Source: Pseudaminobacter sp040049255
Lineage (GTDB): Bacteria; Pseudomonadota; Alphaproteobacteria; Rhizobiales; Rhizobiaceae
Assembly (NCBI RefSeq): GCF_040049255.1
Contig: NZ_JBDZDR010000002.1
Location: 806,001 to 870,000, forward strand
Reading direction: 5' to 3'
DNA length: 64,000 nt
This document shows positions 26,593 through 34,833 of the stretch, one piece after another. The position numbers and the translations under genes are program-made. How positions within the stretch are numbered: position 1 is the first letter of the stretch; every line of letters starts with the position of its first letter. The notes under the pieces were generated by a model that did not search any database, was not told the origin of the DNA, and saw nothing but the letters and a program-made list of their open reading frames with translations.

Positions 26593-26856
26593 GCGCAGGC
26601 GCCCGGGCCGCGCTCCCGATGGCGCCACGCGTGCCAGCGCCTCAATGCCCGCGACACGCCTTGGGTCTTCACGGAATGCTACCGTCGCGCTAAACGAGCT
26701 CATTCCGGCACAACGGCGGGAAGGGGCAAGCGGGGCGTTCCCGCCTTCTGAAGGGATGGTTTCCCGCCTGTTACAGGGCGGACCAGTTTGTTCCTTTCCT
26801 CGCCCGCCAGTGCTAAAAGCCTTTTGCCCTGACGGGTGAACCGCGCTAGAGTAATA

Positions 26857-26870
26857 TTTCAAGCTTCAAG
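26857..26870. promoter_or_regulatory. Possible regulatory motif upstream of gcdH
   Basis: TTTCAAGCTTCAAG ends 17 bases before the gcdH start codon. Its first ten bases are identical to the half-palindrome at 55836, upstream of the aryl-CoA operon. Both genes serve acyl-CoA catabolism, but a ten-base match can arise by chance. The rest of the roughly 295-base gap before gcdH holds nothing I can identify. Confidence 0.25.
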
Positions 26871-26887
26871 TAAATCTGGAAAACGTC

Positions 26888-28099
26888 ATGAACATGGAAA
26901 ACAAGGCGAGCGCCGTCGCCAGCTTCGTCTGGGATGATCCCTTCCTGCTCGAGGGCCAGCTGACCGAGGACGAACGCATGATCCGCGATGCGGCCGCTGC
27001 CTTCGCCGCCGACAAGCTCGCGCCGCGCATCGAAGAGGCCTATCTGGACGAGAAGACCGATCCGGCGATTTTCCGCGAGATGGGCGAGGCGGGCCTGCTT
27101 GGCGTTACCGTTCCGGAGGAATATGGCGGCCTTGGCGCCAACTACGTCACCTATGGCCTGATCGCGCGCGAGGTGGAGCGGGTCGATTCGGGCTACCGCT
27201 CGATGATGAGCGTGCAGTCGTCGCTGGTCATGTACCCGATCTACGCCTACGGCTCGGAAGAGCAGCGCAAGAAGTACCTGCCCAAGCTGGCCTCGGGCGA
27301 GTGGATCGGCTGCTTCGGCCTGACCGAGCCGGATGCCGGCTCTGACCCGGCCGGCATGAAGACGCGCGCCGAAAAGACGGCGAGCGGCTACAAGATCTCC
27401 GGCTCCAAGATGTGGATCTCGAACGCGCCGATCGCGGACGTTTTCGTCGTCTGGGCCAAGGTAAAGGGCGAGGACGGCAAGGACGCCATCCGCGGCTTCG
27501 TGCTGGAAAAGGGCATGAAGGGCCTTTCGGCGCCGAAGATCGACGGCAAGCTCAGCCTGCGTGCATCCATCACCGGCGAGATCGTCATGGATGGCGTGGA
27601 AGTGGGCGAAGACGCGCTGCTGCCGAATGTTTCGGGCCTGAAGGGCCCGTTCGGCTGCCTCAACCGCGCGCGCTACGGCATTTCATGGGGCGTCATGGGC
27701 GCGGCCGAAGACTGCTGGCATCGCGCCCGCCAGTATGGCCTGGATCGCAAGCAGTTCGGCAAGCCGCTGGCGGCCACGCAGCTGTTCCAGAAGAAGCTCG
27801 CCGACATGCAGACCGAGATCGCGCTCGGCCTGCAGGGTTCCCTGCGCGTCGGCCGCCTGATGGACGAGCACAAGTTCGCGCCGGAAATGATCAGCCTTGT
27901 GAAGCGCAACAACTGCGGCAAGGCGCTCGACATCGCCCGCCAGGCCCGCGACATGCATGGCGGCAATGGCATCCAGATCGGCTACCACATCATGCGCCAC
28001 GCGCAGAACCTGGAGACGGTCAACACCTATGAAGGCACGCACGACGTGCATGCCCTGATCCTGGGCCGCGCCCAGACCGGAATCCAGGCGTTCTTCTGA
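26888..28099 (+). CDS. gcdH: Glutaryl-CoA dehydrogenase
   Basis: Oxidatively decarboxylates glutaryl-CoA to crotonyl-CoA in lysine, tryptophan and aromatic catabolism. The 403-residue flavoprotein has the acyl-CoA dehydrogenase signatures GCFGLTEPDAGSDPAG (about residue 138-155) and KMWISNAPIADVFVVWAK, and DMHGGNGI in the C-terminal helical domain. The C-terminal TVNTYEGTHDVHALILGRA contains the catalytic glutamate and is typical of glutaryl-CoA dehydrogenases rather than straight-chain enzymes. It stands alone and is closed by a strong hairpin. The TTTCAAG motif upstream is discussed separately. Confidence 0.93.
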   Translation: MNMENKASAVASFVWDDPFLLEGQLTEDERMIRDAAAAFAADKLAPRIEEAYLDEKTDPAIFREMGEAGLLGVTVPEEYGGLGANYVTYGLIAREVERVDSGYRSMMSVQSSLVMYPIYAYGSEEQRKKYLPKLASGEWIGCFGLTEPDAGSDPAGMKTRAEKTASGYKISGSKMWISNAPIADVFVVWAKVKGEDGKDAIRGFVLEKGMKGLSAPKIDGKLSLRASITGEIVMDGVEVGEDALLPNVSGLKGPFGCLNRARYGISWGVMGAAEDCWHRARQYGLDRKQFGKPLAATQLFQKKLADMQTEIALGLQGSLRVGRLMDEHKFAPEMISLVKRNNCGKALDIARQARDMHGGNGIQIGYHIMRHAQNLETVNTYEGTHDVHALILGRAQTGIQAFF

Positions 28100-28117
28100 G
28101 GAGCCTTGTAGGACAGG

Positions 28118-28148
28118 AATTCGGGCCGCCTAGCGCGGCCCGAATTTT
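28118..28148 (+). terminator. Terminator between gcdH and the convergent oxygenase gene
   Basis: AATTCGGGCCGC (28118-28129) pairs perfectly over 12 bases with GCGGCCCGAATT (28135-28146) around the loop CTAGC, with TT following. It lies 19 bases after the gcdH stop and just before the end of the minus-strand oxygenase gene, so it can serve both directions. Confidence 0.8.
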
Positions 28149-28155
28149 GAGTGAG

Positions 28156-29139
28156 CTACTTCGTCGTCGACTGGAACTTGCTCATCAGATAGGGGCCCGA
28201 GCGCACCGGCTGGTACTTCGGCTCCTCGCCGGGCGCCAGGCACTGCTCCAGGCAGACGATCTCCGCATCCCAGTTGGGTTGGTGGAAGAAGGCCAGCGAC
28301 TGGCGCCGGTCCATGCCGCCGTCTTCCGGCGAGGGATTGACCACCCGGTGCATGGTCGAGACCCAGCGGTCGTTCGTCCACAGCGCCATCAGGTCGCCGA
28401 TATTGATGATGAAGGCGCCCGGCACCGGCGGAACCGGCGTCCAGTTGCCGTCGGGCGTGATCAGTTCCAGCCCCCTCGAACCTTCCTGGGGCAGCAAGAT
28501 GGTCAGGCTGCCATAGTCGGTGTGCGCACCGGCGCGTAGCTGGCCGGGCTTGGGGGGAACCGTCTGCTCCGGATAGTTGAGCGCGCGCAACGCGCTGATC
28601 GGGGCGTCGATGAAGCGCTCGAAATAGTCTTCCGGCAGGTTCAGCGCGACCGCGAACAGCCGCATGATGCGCGCCGCCAGGTCTTCCATCGCCGCGTAGT
28701 AGCTCTTCCACGCGTTGACAAAGCCGTCCGGCGCCTGCGGCCAGATCGTCGGCGCATAGCAGAAGGCAAGCGCGTCCTTGTCGGTCATGCCCAACGGCGT
28801 GTGCAGGGGGCCGCCGTTGAAGCTTTCCTTGAGATCCGGCGGGCTGTCCACATCGCGGGATTTGGCCAGCGCCTCCAGTTCCGGCCCGAGATAGCCATAA
28901 GGATAGCCCTTGTAGGGCGCGCGTGCCTTCTGCTTTTCCTCCGGTGCCAGATCGAAGAACTCGCGCGCCTTGCTCCAAACCGCGTCGATCACCGCCTGCG
29001 GCACGCCATGATTGGCGATGGCCAGAAAGCCGGTCGAGCGGCAGATCGCGTCCACCTCGGCCCCAAGCCTTTGGCGTTCGGCCGCGTCGGCCCCTTCGAA
29101 TTGCCCGAGGTCGAAAACCGGAAACTGCCCGTCGGCCAT
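28156..29139 (-). CDS. Isopenicillin N synthase-like Fe(II)/2-oxoglutarate oxygenase
   Basis: A 327-residue cupin-fold oxygenase. The N-terminal part reads GFLAIANHGVPQAVIDA, a classic IPNS/DIOX_N feature; the iron ligands are the His and Asp of GAHTDYGSLTILL and the His of STMHRVVNPS, and the arginine that binds 2-oxoglutarate (or substrate carboxylate) is in MDRRQSLAFFHQPN. Bacterial relatives act on varied small molecules, so the substrate is unknown. The start is the ATG at 29139, seven bases after GGAG; an ATG at 29157 would swallow that site. It is divergent from kbl. Confidence 0.85.
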   Translation of the reverse strand: MADGQFPVFDLGQFEGADAAERQRLGAEVDAICRSTGFLAIANHGVPQAVIDAVWSKAREFFDLAPEEKQKARAPYKGYPYGYLGPELEALAKSRDVDSPPDLKESFNGGPLHTPLGMTDKDALAFCYAPTIWPQAPDGFVNAWKSYYAAMEDLAARIMRLFAVALNLPEDYFERFIDAPISALRALNYPEQTVPPKPGQLRAGAHTDYGSLTILLPQEGSRGLELITPDGNWTPVPPVPGAFIINIGDLMALWTNDRWVSTMHRVVNPSPEDGGMDRRQSLAFFHQPNWDAEIVCLEQCLAPGEEPKYQPVRSGPYLMSKFQSTTK

Positions 29140-29314
29140 TTGCAAACTCCACTCCATTGAAAATGCGCGGCGATCCTATCCACGCGGCAATGCGCGATCC
29201 AGACGCCGGCGGCGGAAACCGTTGGATGATCGTGAGCGCGGGGATCAATTTCCGATAGCTTTTCGTCGCGCTTGCCGCCACAGTCAGGCAAGGCTCCAAC
29301 AGGGCGAAAAGGCA

Positions 29315-30502
29315 ATGAGCGAAGCGTTCCTTTCCCACCTCGAAGCGGAGGTTTCCGGTCTCAAGTCGGCGGGGCTCTACAAGTCGGAGCGCATCATCAC
29401 CTCGCCGCAGTCGGCCGAAATCGAGGTCGGCGGCAGGAAGCTCCTGAATTTCTGCGCCAACAACTATCTCGGCCTGGCCGACAGCCCGAAGCTCTGCGAG
29501 GCTGCCAAGACCGCGCTGGACCTCTACGGCTACGGCATGGCCTCGGTGCGCTTCATTTGCGGCACCCAGCAGGAGCACAAGGAACTGGAGGCGCAGCTCT
29601 CCTCCTTCCTCGGCATGGAAGACACGATCCTCTATTCCTCATGCTTCGATGCCAATGCCGGCCTCTTCGAAACGCTGCTTTCGGAGGAGGACGCGGTGAT
29701 CTCCGATGCCCTCAACCATGCCTCGATCATCGACGGCGTGCGACTGTCGAAGGCAAGGCGATTCCGCTACGCCAACAACGACATGGCCGATCTGGAGGCG
29801 CGGCTGAAGGAGGCGCAGGATTGCCGCTTCCGGCTCATCGCCACCGACGGGGTCTTTTCCATGGACGGCATCATCGCCAACCTTTCGGGCATCTGCGACC
29901 TGGCGGAGAAGTACGATGCCATGGTGATGGTCGACGACAGCCACGCCGTGGGCTTCGTCGGCAAGCATGGGCGCGGAACACCCGAATATTCCGGGGTCGA
30001 GGGCCGAGTGGACATTCTCACCGGCACGCTCGGCAAGGCGCTGGGCGGCGCATCGGGCGGCTACACCTCCGGCAAACGCCAGGTGGTGGAATGGCTGCGG
30101 CAGCGCTCGCGTCCCTATCTCTTTTCCAATACGCTGGCGCCAGTGATCGCCGGCGCCTCGCTCAAGGTTCTGGAGCTGATTGCGGGCGGCGATGGCCTGC
30201 GCGAAACGCTATATGCCAATGCCGCGCGTTTCCGAGCTGGAATGTCGAAGCTGGGATTCACGCTCGCCGGTGCCGACCACCCGATCATCCCGGTCATGAT
30301 CGGAGATGCCGCGTTGGCGCAAGAGATGGCGCAGAAACTGCTCGACCATGGCATCTATGTGATCGGCTTTTCGTTCCCGGTGGTGCCGAAAGGCCAGGCT
30401 CGCATCCGCACGCAGATGTCGGCAGCGCATTCGGCCGAGGATATCGACCGGGCGATTGACGCTTTTGGCACGGTCGGGCGCGAACTTGGCGTCATTTCCT
30501 GA
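29315..30502 (+). CDS. kbl: Glycine C-acetyltransferase (2-amino-3-ketobutyrate CoA ligase)
   Basis: Cleaves 2-amino-3-oxobutyrate with CoA to glycine and acetyl-CoA. The 395-residue PLP enzyme of the alpha-oxoamine synthase family has the PLP lysine at K241 in TGTLGKALGGASGGY, with FSMDGIIANLSGICDLAEKY and VDDSHAVGFVGKHGRG upstream of it. The start ATG at 29315 gives the usual family length. It is followed after 71 bases by tdh, which makes its substrate, so the pair carries out threonine breakdown to glycine. Confidence 0.96.
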   Translation: MSEAFLSHLEAEVSGLKSAGLYKSERIITSPQSAEIEVGGRKLLNFCANNYLGLADSPKLCEAAKTALDLYGYGMASVRFICGTQQEHKELEAQLSSFLGMEDTILYSSCFDANAGLFETLLSEEDAVISDALNHASIIDGVRLSKARRFRYANNDMADLEARLKEAQDCRFRLIATDGVFSMDGIIANLSGICDLAEKYDAMVMVDDSHAVGFVGKHGRGTPEYSGVEGRVDILTGTLGKALGGASGGYTSGKRQVVEWLRQRSRPYLFSNTLAPVIAGASLKVLELIAGGDGLRETLYANAARFRAGMSKLGFTLAGADHPIIPVMIGDAALAQEMAQKLLDHGIYVIGFSFPVVPKGQARIRTQMSAAHSAEDIDRAIDAFGTVGRELGVIS

Positions 30503-30573
30503 GCGGCGGTCCGACACTACATGAGGCTTGCCGAAAGAAGGATTCCTGATCAACGGTTTCGAGGAACAAGATC

Positions 30574-31608
30574 ATGTCCAACATGATGCGCGCCCTGGTG
30601 AAGTCCCGGCCCGAGCCCGGCATCTGGATGGAACAGGTGCCGGTGCCCGAGATTGGCCCCAACGACGTGCTGATCAAGGTTCGCAAGACCGCGATCTGCG
30701 GCACTGACGTGCACATCTACAACTGGGACCAGTGGGCGCAGAACACGGTTCCGGTGCCGATGGTGACCGGTCATGAATTCGGCGGCGAGGTCGCGGATTT
30801 CGGCGCGGCGGTGACCGACTACAGTGTTGGCCAGCGTGTGTCGGGCGAGGGGCACATCGTGTGCGGCCATTGCCGCAATTGCCGCGCAGGGCGAGGGCAC
30901 CTGTGCCGCAATACGTTGGGCGTCGGTGTCAACCGGCCGGGCGCCTTCGCGGAATACCTCGTGTTGCCGCAGCAAAACGTCGTGCCCATTCCCGATGATG
31001 TGCCCGACGAGATAGCGGCCATTTTCGACCCGCTCGGCAATGCCGTGCACACTGCGCTCTCCTTCGATCTGGTCGGCGAGGACGTGCTGGTGACGGGCGC
31101 GGGGCCGATCGGCATCATGGGCGCGCTGGTGGCGCAATGCGTTGGCGCGCGCAAGGTCGTCATCACCGACATCAATCCGGCGCGCCTGGAACTGGCGCGC
31201 AAGCTCGGCGTGCATCACGTGGTGGATGCATCGAAGGAAAGCCTGCGCGACGTGATGCGCGAGGAACGCATGACCGAAGGTTTTGATATCGGTCTCGAAA
31301 TGTCGGGCTCGGCGGTCGCCTTCCGCGACATGATCGACACCATGAACAATGGCGGCAAGATCGCCATTCTCGGCATCGCTCCTGCCGGCTTCGAGATCGA
31401 CTGGAACAAGGTCATCTTCAAGATGCTGCACCTGAAAGGCATCTACGGCCGCGAGATGTTCGAGACCTGGTACAAGATGATCGCGCTGGTGCAGGGCCCG
31501 CTCGATGTGTCGGGCCTGATCACCCACCGCATCGGCATCGACGATTTCCAGCGAGGCTTCGATGCCATGCGGACTGGAAGCTCCGGCAAGGTGGTGATGG
31601 ACTGGTGA
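30574..31608 (+). CDS. tdh: L-threonine 3-dehydrogenase
   Basis: Oxidises L-threonine to 2-amino-3-oxobutyrate with NAD. The 344-residue medium-chain zinc dehydrogenase has the catalytic zinc ligands C42 in AICGTDVHIYNW and the His-Glu of TGHEFGGE, the four-cysteine structural zinc lobe CGHCRNCRAGRGHLC, and the NAD-binding GAGPIGIMGALVAQCVGA. VGVNRPGAFAEYLVLP is characteristic of Tdh. It forms an operon with kbl. Confidence 0.97.
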   Translation: MSNMMRALVKSRPEPGIWMEQVPVPEIGPNDVLIKVRKTAICGTDVHIYNWDQWAQNTVPVPMVTGHEFGGEVADFGAAVTDYSVGQRVSGEGHIVCGHCRNCRAGRGHLCRNTLGVGVNRPGAFAEYLVLPQQNVVPIPDDVPDEIAAIFDPLGNAVHTALSFDLVGEDVLVTGAGPIGIMGALVAQCVGARKVVITDINPARLELARKLGVHHVVDASKESLRDVMREERMTEGFDIGLEMSGSAVAFRDMIDTMNNGGKIAILGIAPAGFEIDWNKVIFKMLHLKGIYGREMFETWYKMIALVQGPLDVSGLITHRIGIDDFQRGFDAMRTGSSGKVVMDW

Positions 31609-31703
31609 GAACCACCCCACCTGTTATGGGCGGAGGATTTCAGGCCGCGTTGTGGTAATTTCCGGGACCAACGCAGCCTCGAACTTGGTCACGGGAGGAT
31701 GCC

Positions 31704-33017
31704 ATGCCCTTTTCCTACATGCCCGGCTTCGGCAACGATTTTGAGACCGAAAGCCTGCCCGGCGCCCTGCCTCAGGGGCGCAATTCGCCGCAAAGACCCG
31801 CCTACGGCCTTTATGCCGAGCAACTGTCCGGTTCCCCTTTCACCGCGCCGCGCGGGGCTAATGAGCGCTCTTGGCTCTACCGCATCCGGCCAAGCGTCAA
31901 GCACACGGGGCGATTTGCGGCGACAGAATATCCGCTCTGGAAGAGCGCCCCCAATCTCGGCGACCATGAGTTGCCGATCGGTCAATATCGCTGGAACCCT
32001 GTGCCGCTGCCTGAGCAGCCCACCGACTTTCTGGCCGGCATCCGCACCATCACGACCGCTGGCGATGCGCTCGCCCAGTCTGGCATGGCGGCACATGTCT
32101 ATGTCGCCAATGCCGACATGAAGGATAACCACTTCTTCAACGCGGACGGCGAACTCATCGTCGTGCCGCAGGTCGGTGGCGTTCGCTTCGTCACCGAAAT
32201 GGGCGTGATTGAAATTTGGCCGGGCGAGATATGCATCCTGCCCCGCGGCCTTGTGTTCAAGGTCGAGTTGATCGACGGACCGGTGCGCGGCTATGTCTGC
32301 GAGAACTACGGCGCAAAATTCACCTTGCCGCACCGCGGGCCGATTGGCGCGAACTGCCTGGCCAATCCGCGCGACTTCAAGACGCCCGTGGCCTGGTTCG
32401 AGGAAAAGGAAACACCGTGCTGCCTGACCGTGAAGTGGTGCGGGAAGTTCTACATCACCGAACTCGACCATTCGCCGTTGGATGTGGTCGCCTGGCATGG
32501 CAACTATGCGCCCTACAAATATGATCTGGCGACCTTTTCTCCGGTCGGTGCGATCCTGTTCGACCATCCCGACCCTTCGATCTTCACGGTGCTGACAGCG
32601 CCGTCGGGCGAGGAGGGCACGGCCAATGTCGATTTCGTCATCTTCCCGCCGCGCTGGCTGGTGGCGGAAAACACTTTCCGTCCACCCTGGTACCACCGCA
32701 ACGTCATGAGCGAATTCATGGGGCTGATCCACGGACAGTACGACGCCAAGGCCGTGGGCTTTGTGCCCGGCGGGATCAGCCTGCACAACATGATGCTGGC
32801 GCATGGACCGGATGCCTCGGGCTTCGAGAAGGCCACGCGCGCCGAGCTCAAGCCGATGAAGCTCGACAACACCTTGGCCTTCATGTTCGAGACGCGCTTC
32901 CCCCAGATGTTGACGCGCTACAGCGCCGAACTCGAGACGCGCCAGGACAACTATATCGACTGCTGGAAGGACCTGAAAAAGCGCTTCAACGGCACGCTCG
33001 AAGGCGATTGGAGTTAA
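31704..33017 (+). CDS. hmgA: Homogentisate 1,2-dioxygenase
   Basis: Opens the ring of homogentisate to maleylacetoacetate in tyrosine/phenylalanine catabolism. The 437-residue protein begins with FSYMPGFGNDFETESLPGALP, the family hallmark, and contains FPPRWLVAENTFRPPWYHRN, then EFMGLIHGQYDAK and LHNMMLAHGPD, which include the iron-binding His and Glu residues. It is followed after 76 bases by the fumarylacetoacetate hydrolase gene. Confidence 0.97.
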   Translation: MPFSYMPGFGNDFETESLPGALPQGRNSPQRPAYGLYAEQLSGSPFTAPRGANERSWLYRIRPSVKHTGRFAATEYPLWKSAPNLGDHELPIGQYRWNPVPLPEQPTDFLAGIRTITTAGDALAQSGMAAHVYVANADMKDNHFFNADGELIVVPQVGGVRFVTEMGVIEIWPGEICILPRGLVFKVELIDGPVRGYVCENYGAKFTLPHRGPIGANCLANPRDFKTPVAWFEEKETPCCLTVKWCGKFYITELDHSPLDVVAWHGNYAPYKYDLATFSPVGAILFDHPDPSIFTVLTAPSGEEGTANVDFVIFPPRWLVAENTFRPPWYHRNVMSEFMGLIHGQYDAKAVGFVPGGISLHNMMLAHGPDASGFEKATRAELKPMKLDNTLAFMFETRFPQMLTRYSAELETRQDNYIDCWKDLKKRFNGTLEGDWS

Positions 33018-33093
33018 GGCCGGCGCAGTCTAAGCTGGACAGCGATTGCGGCGCCAAACGCGTCGCAAAATCAACTGGAGGGACGGACCGCCC

Positions 33094-34110
33094 ATGAAAC
33101 TGGCCACGCTCAAGAACGGAACGCGCGACGGAAAACTGGTGGTGGTTTCGCGCGACCTGACCCGCTACACCGATGCATCCTTCCTGGTGCCGACGCTGCA
33201 GGCGGCGCTCGATGACTGGCGGCGCATCTCCCCGCATCTGTCGGCGATGGCAGAATCGCTTGAAACCGGAGCAGTTCCGTCCGAACGCTTTCACGAGCAC
33301 CACGCCCACTCGCCGCTGCCGCGCGCCTATCAGTGGGCGGACGGCTCGGCCTACGTGAACCACGTCGAATTGGTGCGCAAGGCACGCGGCGCGGCCATGC
33401 CGGAGAGTTTCTGGACCGATCCGCTGATGTATCAGGGCGGCTCGGATTCCTTTCTCGGGCCCCGCGATCCGATCCCGCTTGCCGATGAAGCTCATGGCGC
33501 CGACATGGAGGCCGAAGTCGCGGTCATCGTTGGCGACGTGCCGATGGGCGCGAGTGTGGACGTGGCACGCGACGCGATCCGGCTGGTCATGCTGGTCAAT
33601 GACGTGTCGCTGCGCAGCCTGATCCCCGGCGAGCTCGCAAAAGGGTTCGGCTTCTTCCAGTCCAAGCCCTCGTCGGCCTTTTCTCCGGTGGCGGTGACTC
33701 CGGATGAACTGGGCGACGCCTGGGATGGTGGCAAGGTTACCCTGCCGCTCAATGTCGACCTGAACGGCAAGGCCTTCGGCCGCGCCAATGCCGGCGTGGA
33801 CATGACCTTCGATTTCCCGCAGCTGATCGCTCACGCCGCCAGGACGCGCCCGCTGGTGGCCGGCACCATCATCGGTTCCGGCACGGTTTCCAACAAGCTC
33901 GACGGCGGCCCCGGCAAGCCGGTGGACGAGGGTGGCGTCGGCTACTCCTGCATTGCAGAACTGCGCACCATCGAGGCCATCGAAACCGGCGCGCCGAAGA
34001 CGCCGTTCCTGCGTTTCGGCGACACGGTGCGCATCGAGATGAAGGACCAGACCGGTCATCACTCAATCTTTGGCGCGATTGAGCAGACCGTGCAGAAATA
34101 CGAGCGCTGA
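33094..34110 (+). CDS. Fumarylacetoacetate hydrolase-family enzyme
   Basis: Probably cleaves fumarylacetoacetate to fumarate and acetoacetate, the last step of tyrosine catabolism. The 338-residue protein has the FAH-fold acidic metal site HGADMEAEVAVIVGDV (about residues 135-150) and NDVSLRSLIPGELAKGFGFF with PSSAFSPVAVTPDELG. The start is the ATG at 33094, with CTGGAGGGA upstream. It follows hmgA on the same strand. A maleylacetoacetate isomerase (maiA) is not in the window, so either it lies elsewhere or the step is covered otherwise. Confidence 0.9.
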   Translation: MKLATLKNGTRDGKLVVVSRDLTRYTDASFLVPTLQAALDDWRRISPHLSAMAESLETGAVPSERFHEHHAHSPLPRAYQWADGSAYVNHVELVRKARGAAMPESFWTDPLMYQGGSDSFLGPRDPIPLADEAHGADMEAEVAVIVGDVPMGASVDVARDAIRLVMLVNDVSLRSLIPGELAKGFGFFQSKPSSAFSPVAVTPDELGDAWDGGKVTLPLNVDLNGKAFGRANAGVDMTFDFPQLIAHAARTRPLVAGTIIGSGTVSNKLDGGPGKPVDEGGVGYSCIAELRTIEAIETGAPKTPFLRFGDTVRIEMKDQTGHHSIFGAIEQTVQKYER

Positions 34111-34172
34111 GCGGCGACGATGGACTGCTCACGCACAACGATCGGCAATTGGTAGGTCCAGGGACAGGCCAG

Positions 34173-34562
34173 TCAGGCAAGCGTCACGTCATAGCGGGCG
34201 AAGTGGGAGTCGGCAGTCAGCACCGCCAGGTTTTCAACTTGTGCCTGAGCTATCAGCATCCGGTCAAAGGGATCGCTATGGTGCTGGCCCAGATGCTCGA
34301 CTCGGGCAGCATGATGCTCATTTACGCCCAGGAACGGAATTCCTCTTGATCTGACCGCCTTGATGATGTCGCCGTCGACCTTCAGCTTGCCCAAAGGTCG
34401 CTTGATTGCGATTTCCCAGATCGACACCACGCTTACGATCAAGCCTTCGCCTGCGATGAGAAATTGGCGGTGCTGTTGCGGCAGTCGAGGATCGTCGACG
34501 AGGGCCCAAAGCAGAATGTGTGTATCGAGTAAAATCGCGGAGGCGTCACTTGATGTACTCAT
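34173..34562 (-). CDS. PIN-domain (VapC-type) toxin
   Basis: A 129-residue ribonuclease toxin. The PIN acidic residues are visible as LLDTHILLWALV (first Asp), VSIWEIAIK (Glu), SDPFDRMLIAQA (Asp) and VLTADSHFARY (last Asp). I placed the start at the ATG at 34562, which lies inside the end of the antitoxin gene (17-base overlap, reading ATGAGTACATCAAGTGA), as expected for a coupled pair; longer in-frame starts are less likely. Confidence 0.9.
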   Translation of the reverse strand: MSTSSDASAILLDTHILLWALVDDPRLPQQHRQFLIAGEGLIVSVVSIWEIAIKRPLGKLKVDGDIIKAVRSRGIPFLGVNEHHAARVEHLGQHHSDPFDRMLIAQAQVENLAVLTADSHFARYDVTLA

Positions 34563-34776
34563 CCCATTCAGGGCCGAGTTCATCAAAGTCATCTGCAATC
34601 CAGATTTTCCCCTTCATCGCGCCGACAAGGCTCTTTCCCTTGCTGGCAACTGCAGGAGGTGGCGCAATGACCGCCACCGCTTTGCCATGTCGCGTAACAA
34701 CGATCTCCTCGCCGGCTTCAGCGCGGGCGAGGAGTTCCGAGAACTTTTCCTTGGCTTCCGCTGCGGAAATATCCAT
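34546..34776 (-). CDS. Phd/YefM-family antitoxin
   Basis: A 76-residue antitoxin: MDISAAEAKEKFSELLARAEAGEEIVVTRHGK is the Phd/YefM N-terminal DNA-binding part, and the Trp/Asp-rich C-terminus (IWIADDFDELGPEWDEY) is the toxin-binding tail. It precedes and overlaps the PIN toxin gene on the minus strand. The pair sits between the fumarylacetoacetate hydrolase gene and hppD, breaking up the tyrosine catabolism genes. Confidence 0.9.
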   Translation of the reverse strand: MDISAAEAKEKFSELLARAEAGEEIVVTRHGKAVAVIAPPPAVASKGKSLVGAMKGKIWIADDFDELGPEWDEYIK

Positions 34777-34833
34777 GGCCAGCCTCTATGACTTTCTCAT
34801 AACTCATAGCGCAACTGGCCTCGATTGTCGCTA

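Noticed and set aside
28130..29578. 482-codon minus-strand frame overlapping the oxygenase and the start of kbl
   Set aside because: Different frame from the real oxygenase, whose motifs are intact; no match to a family.
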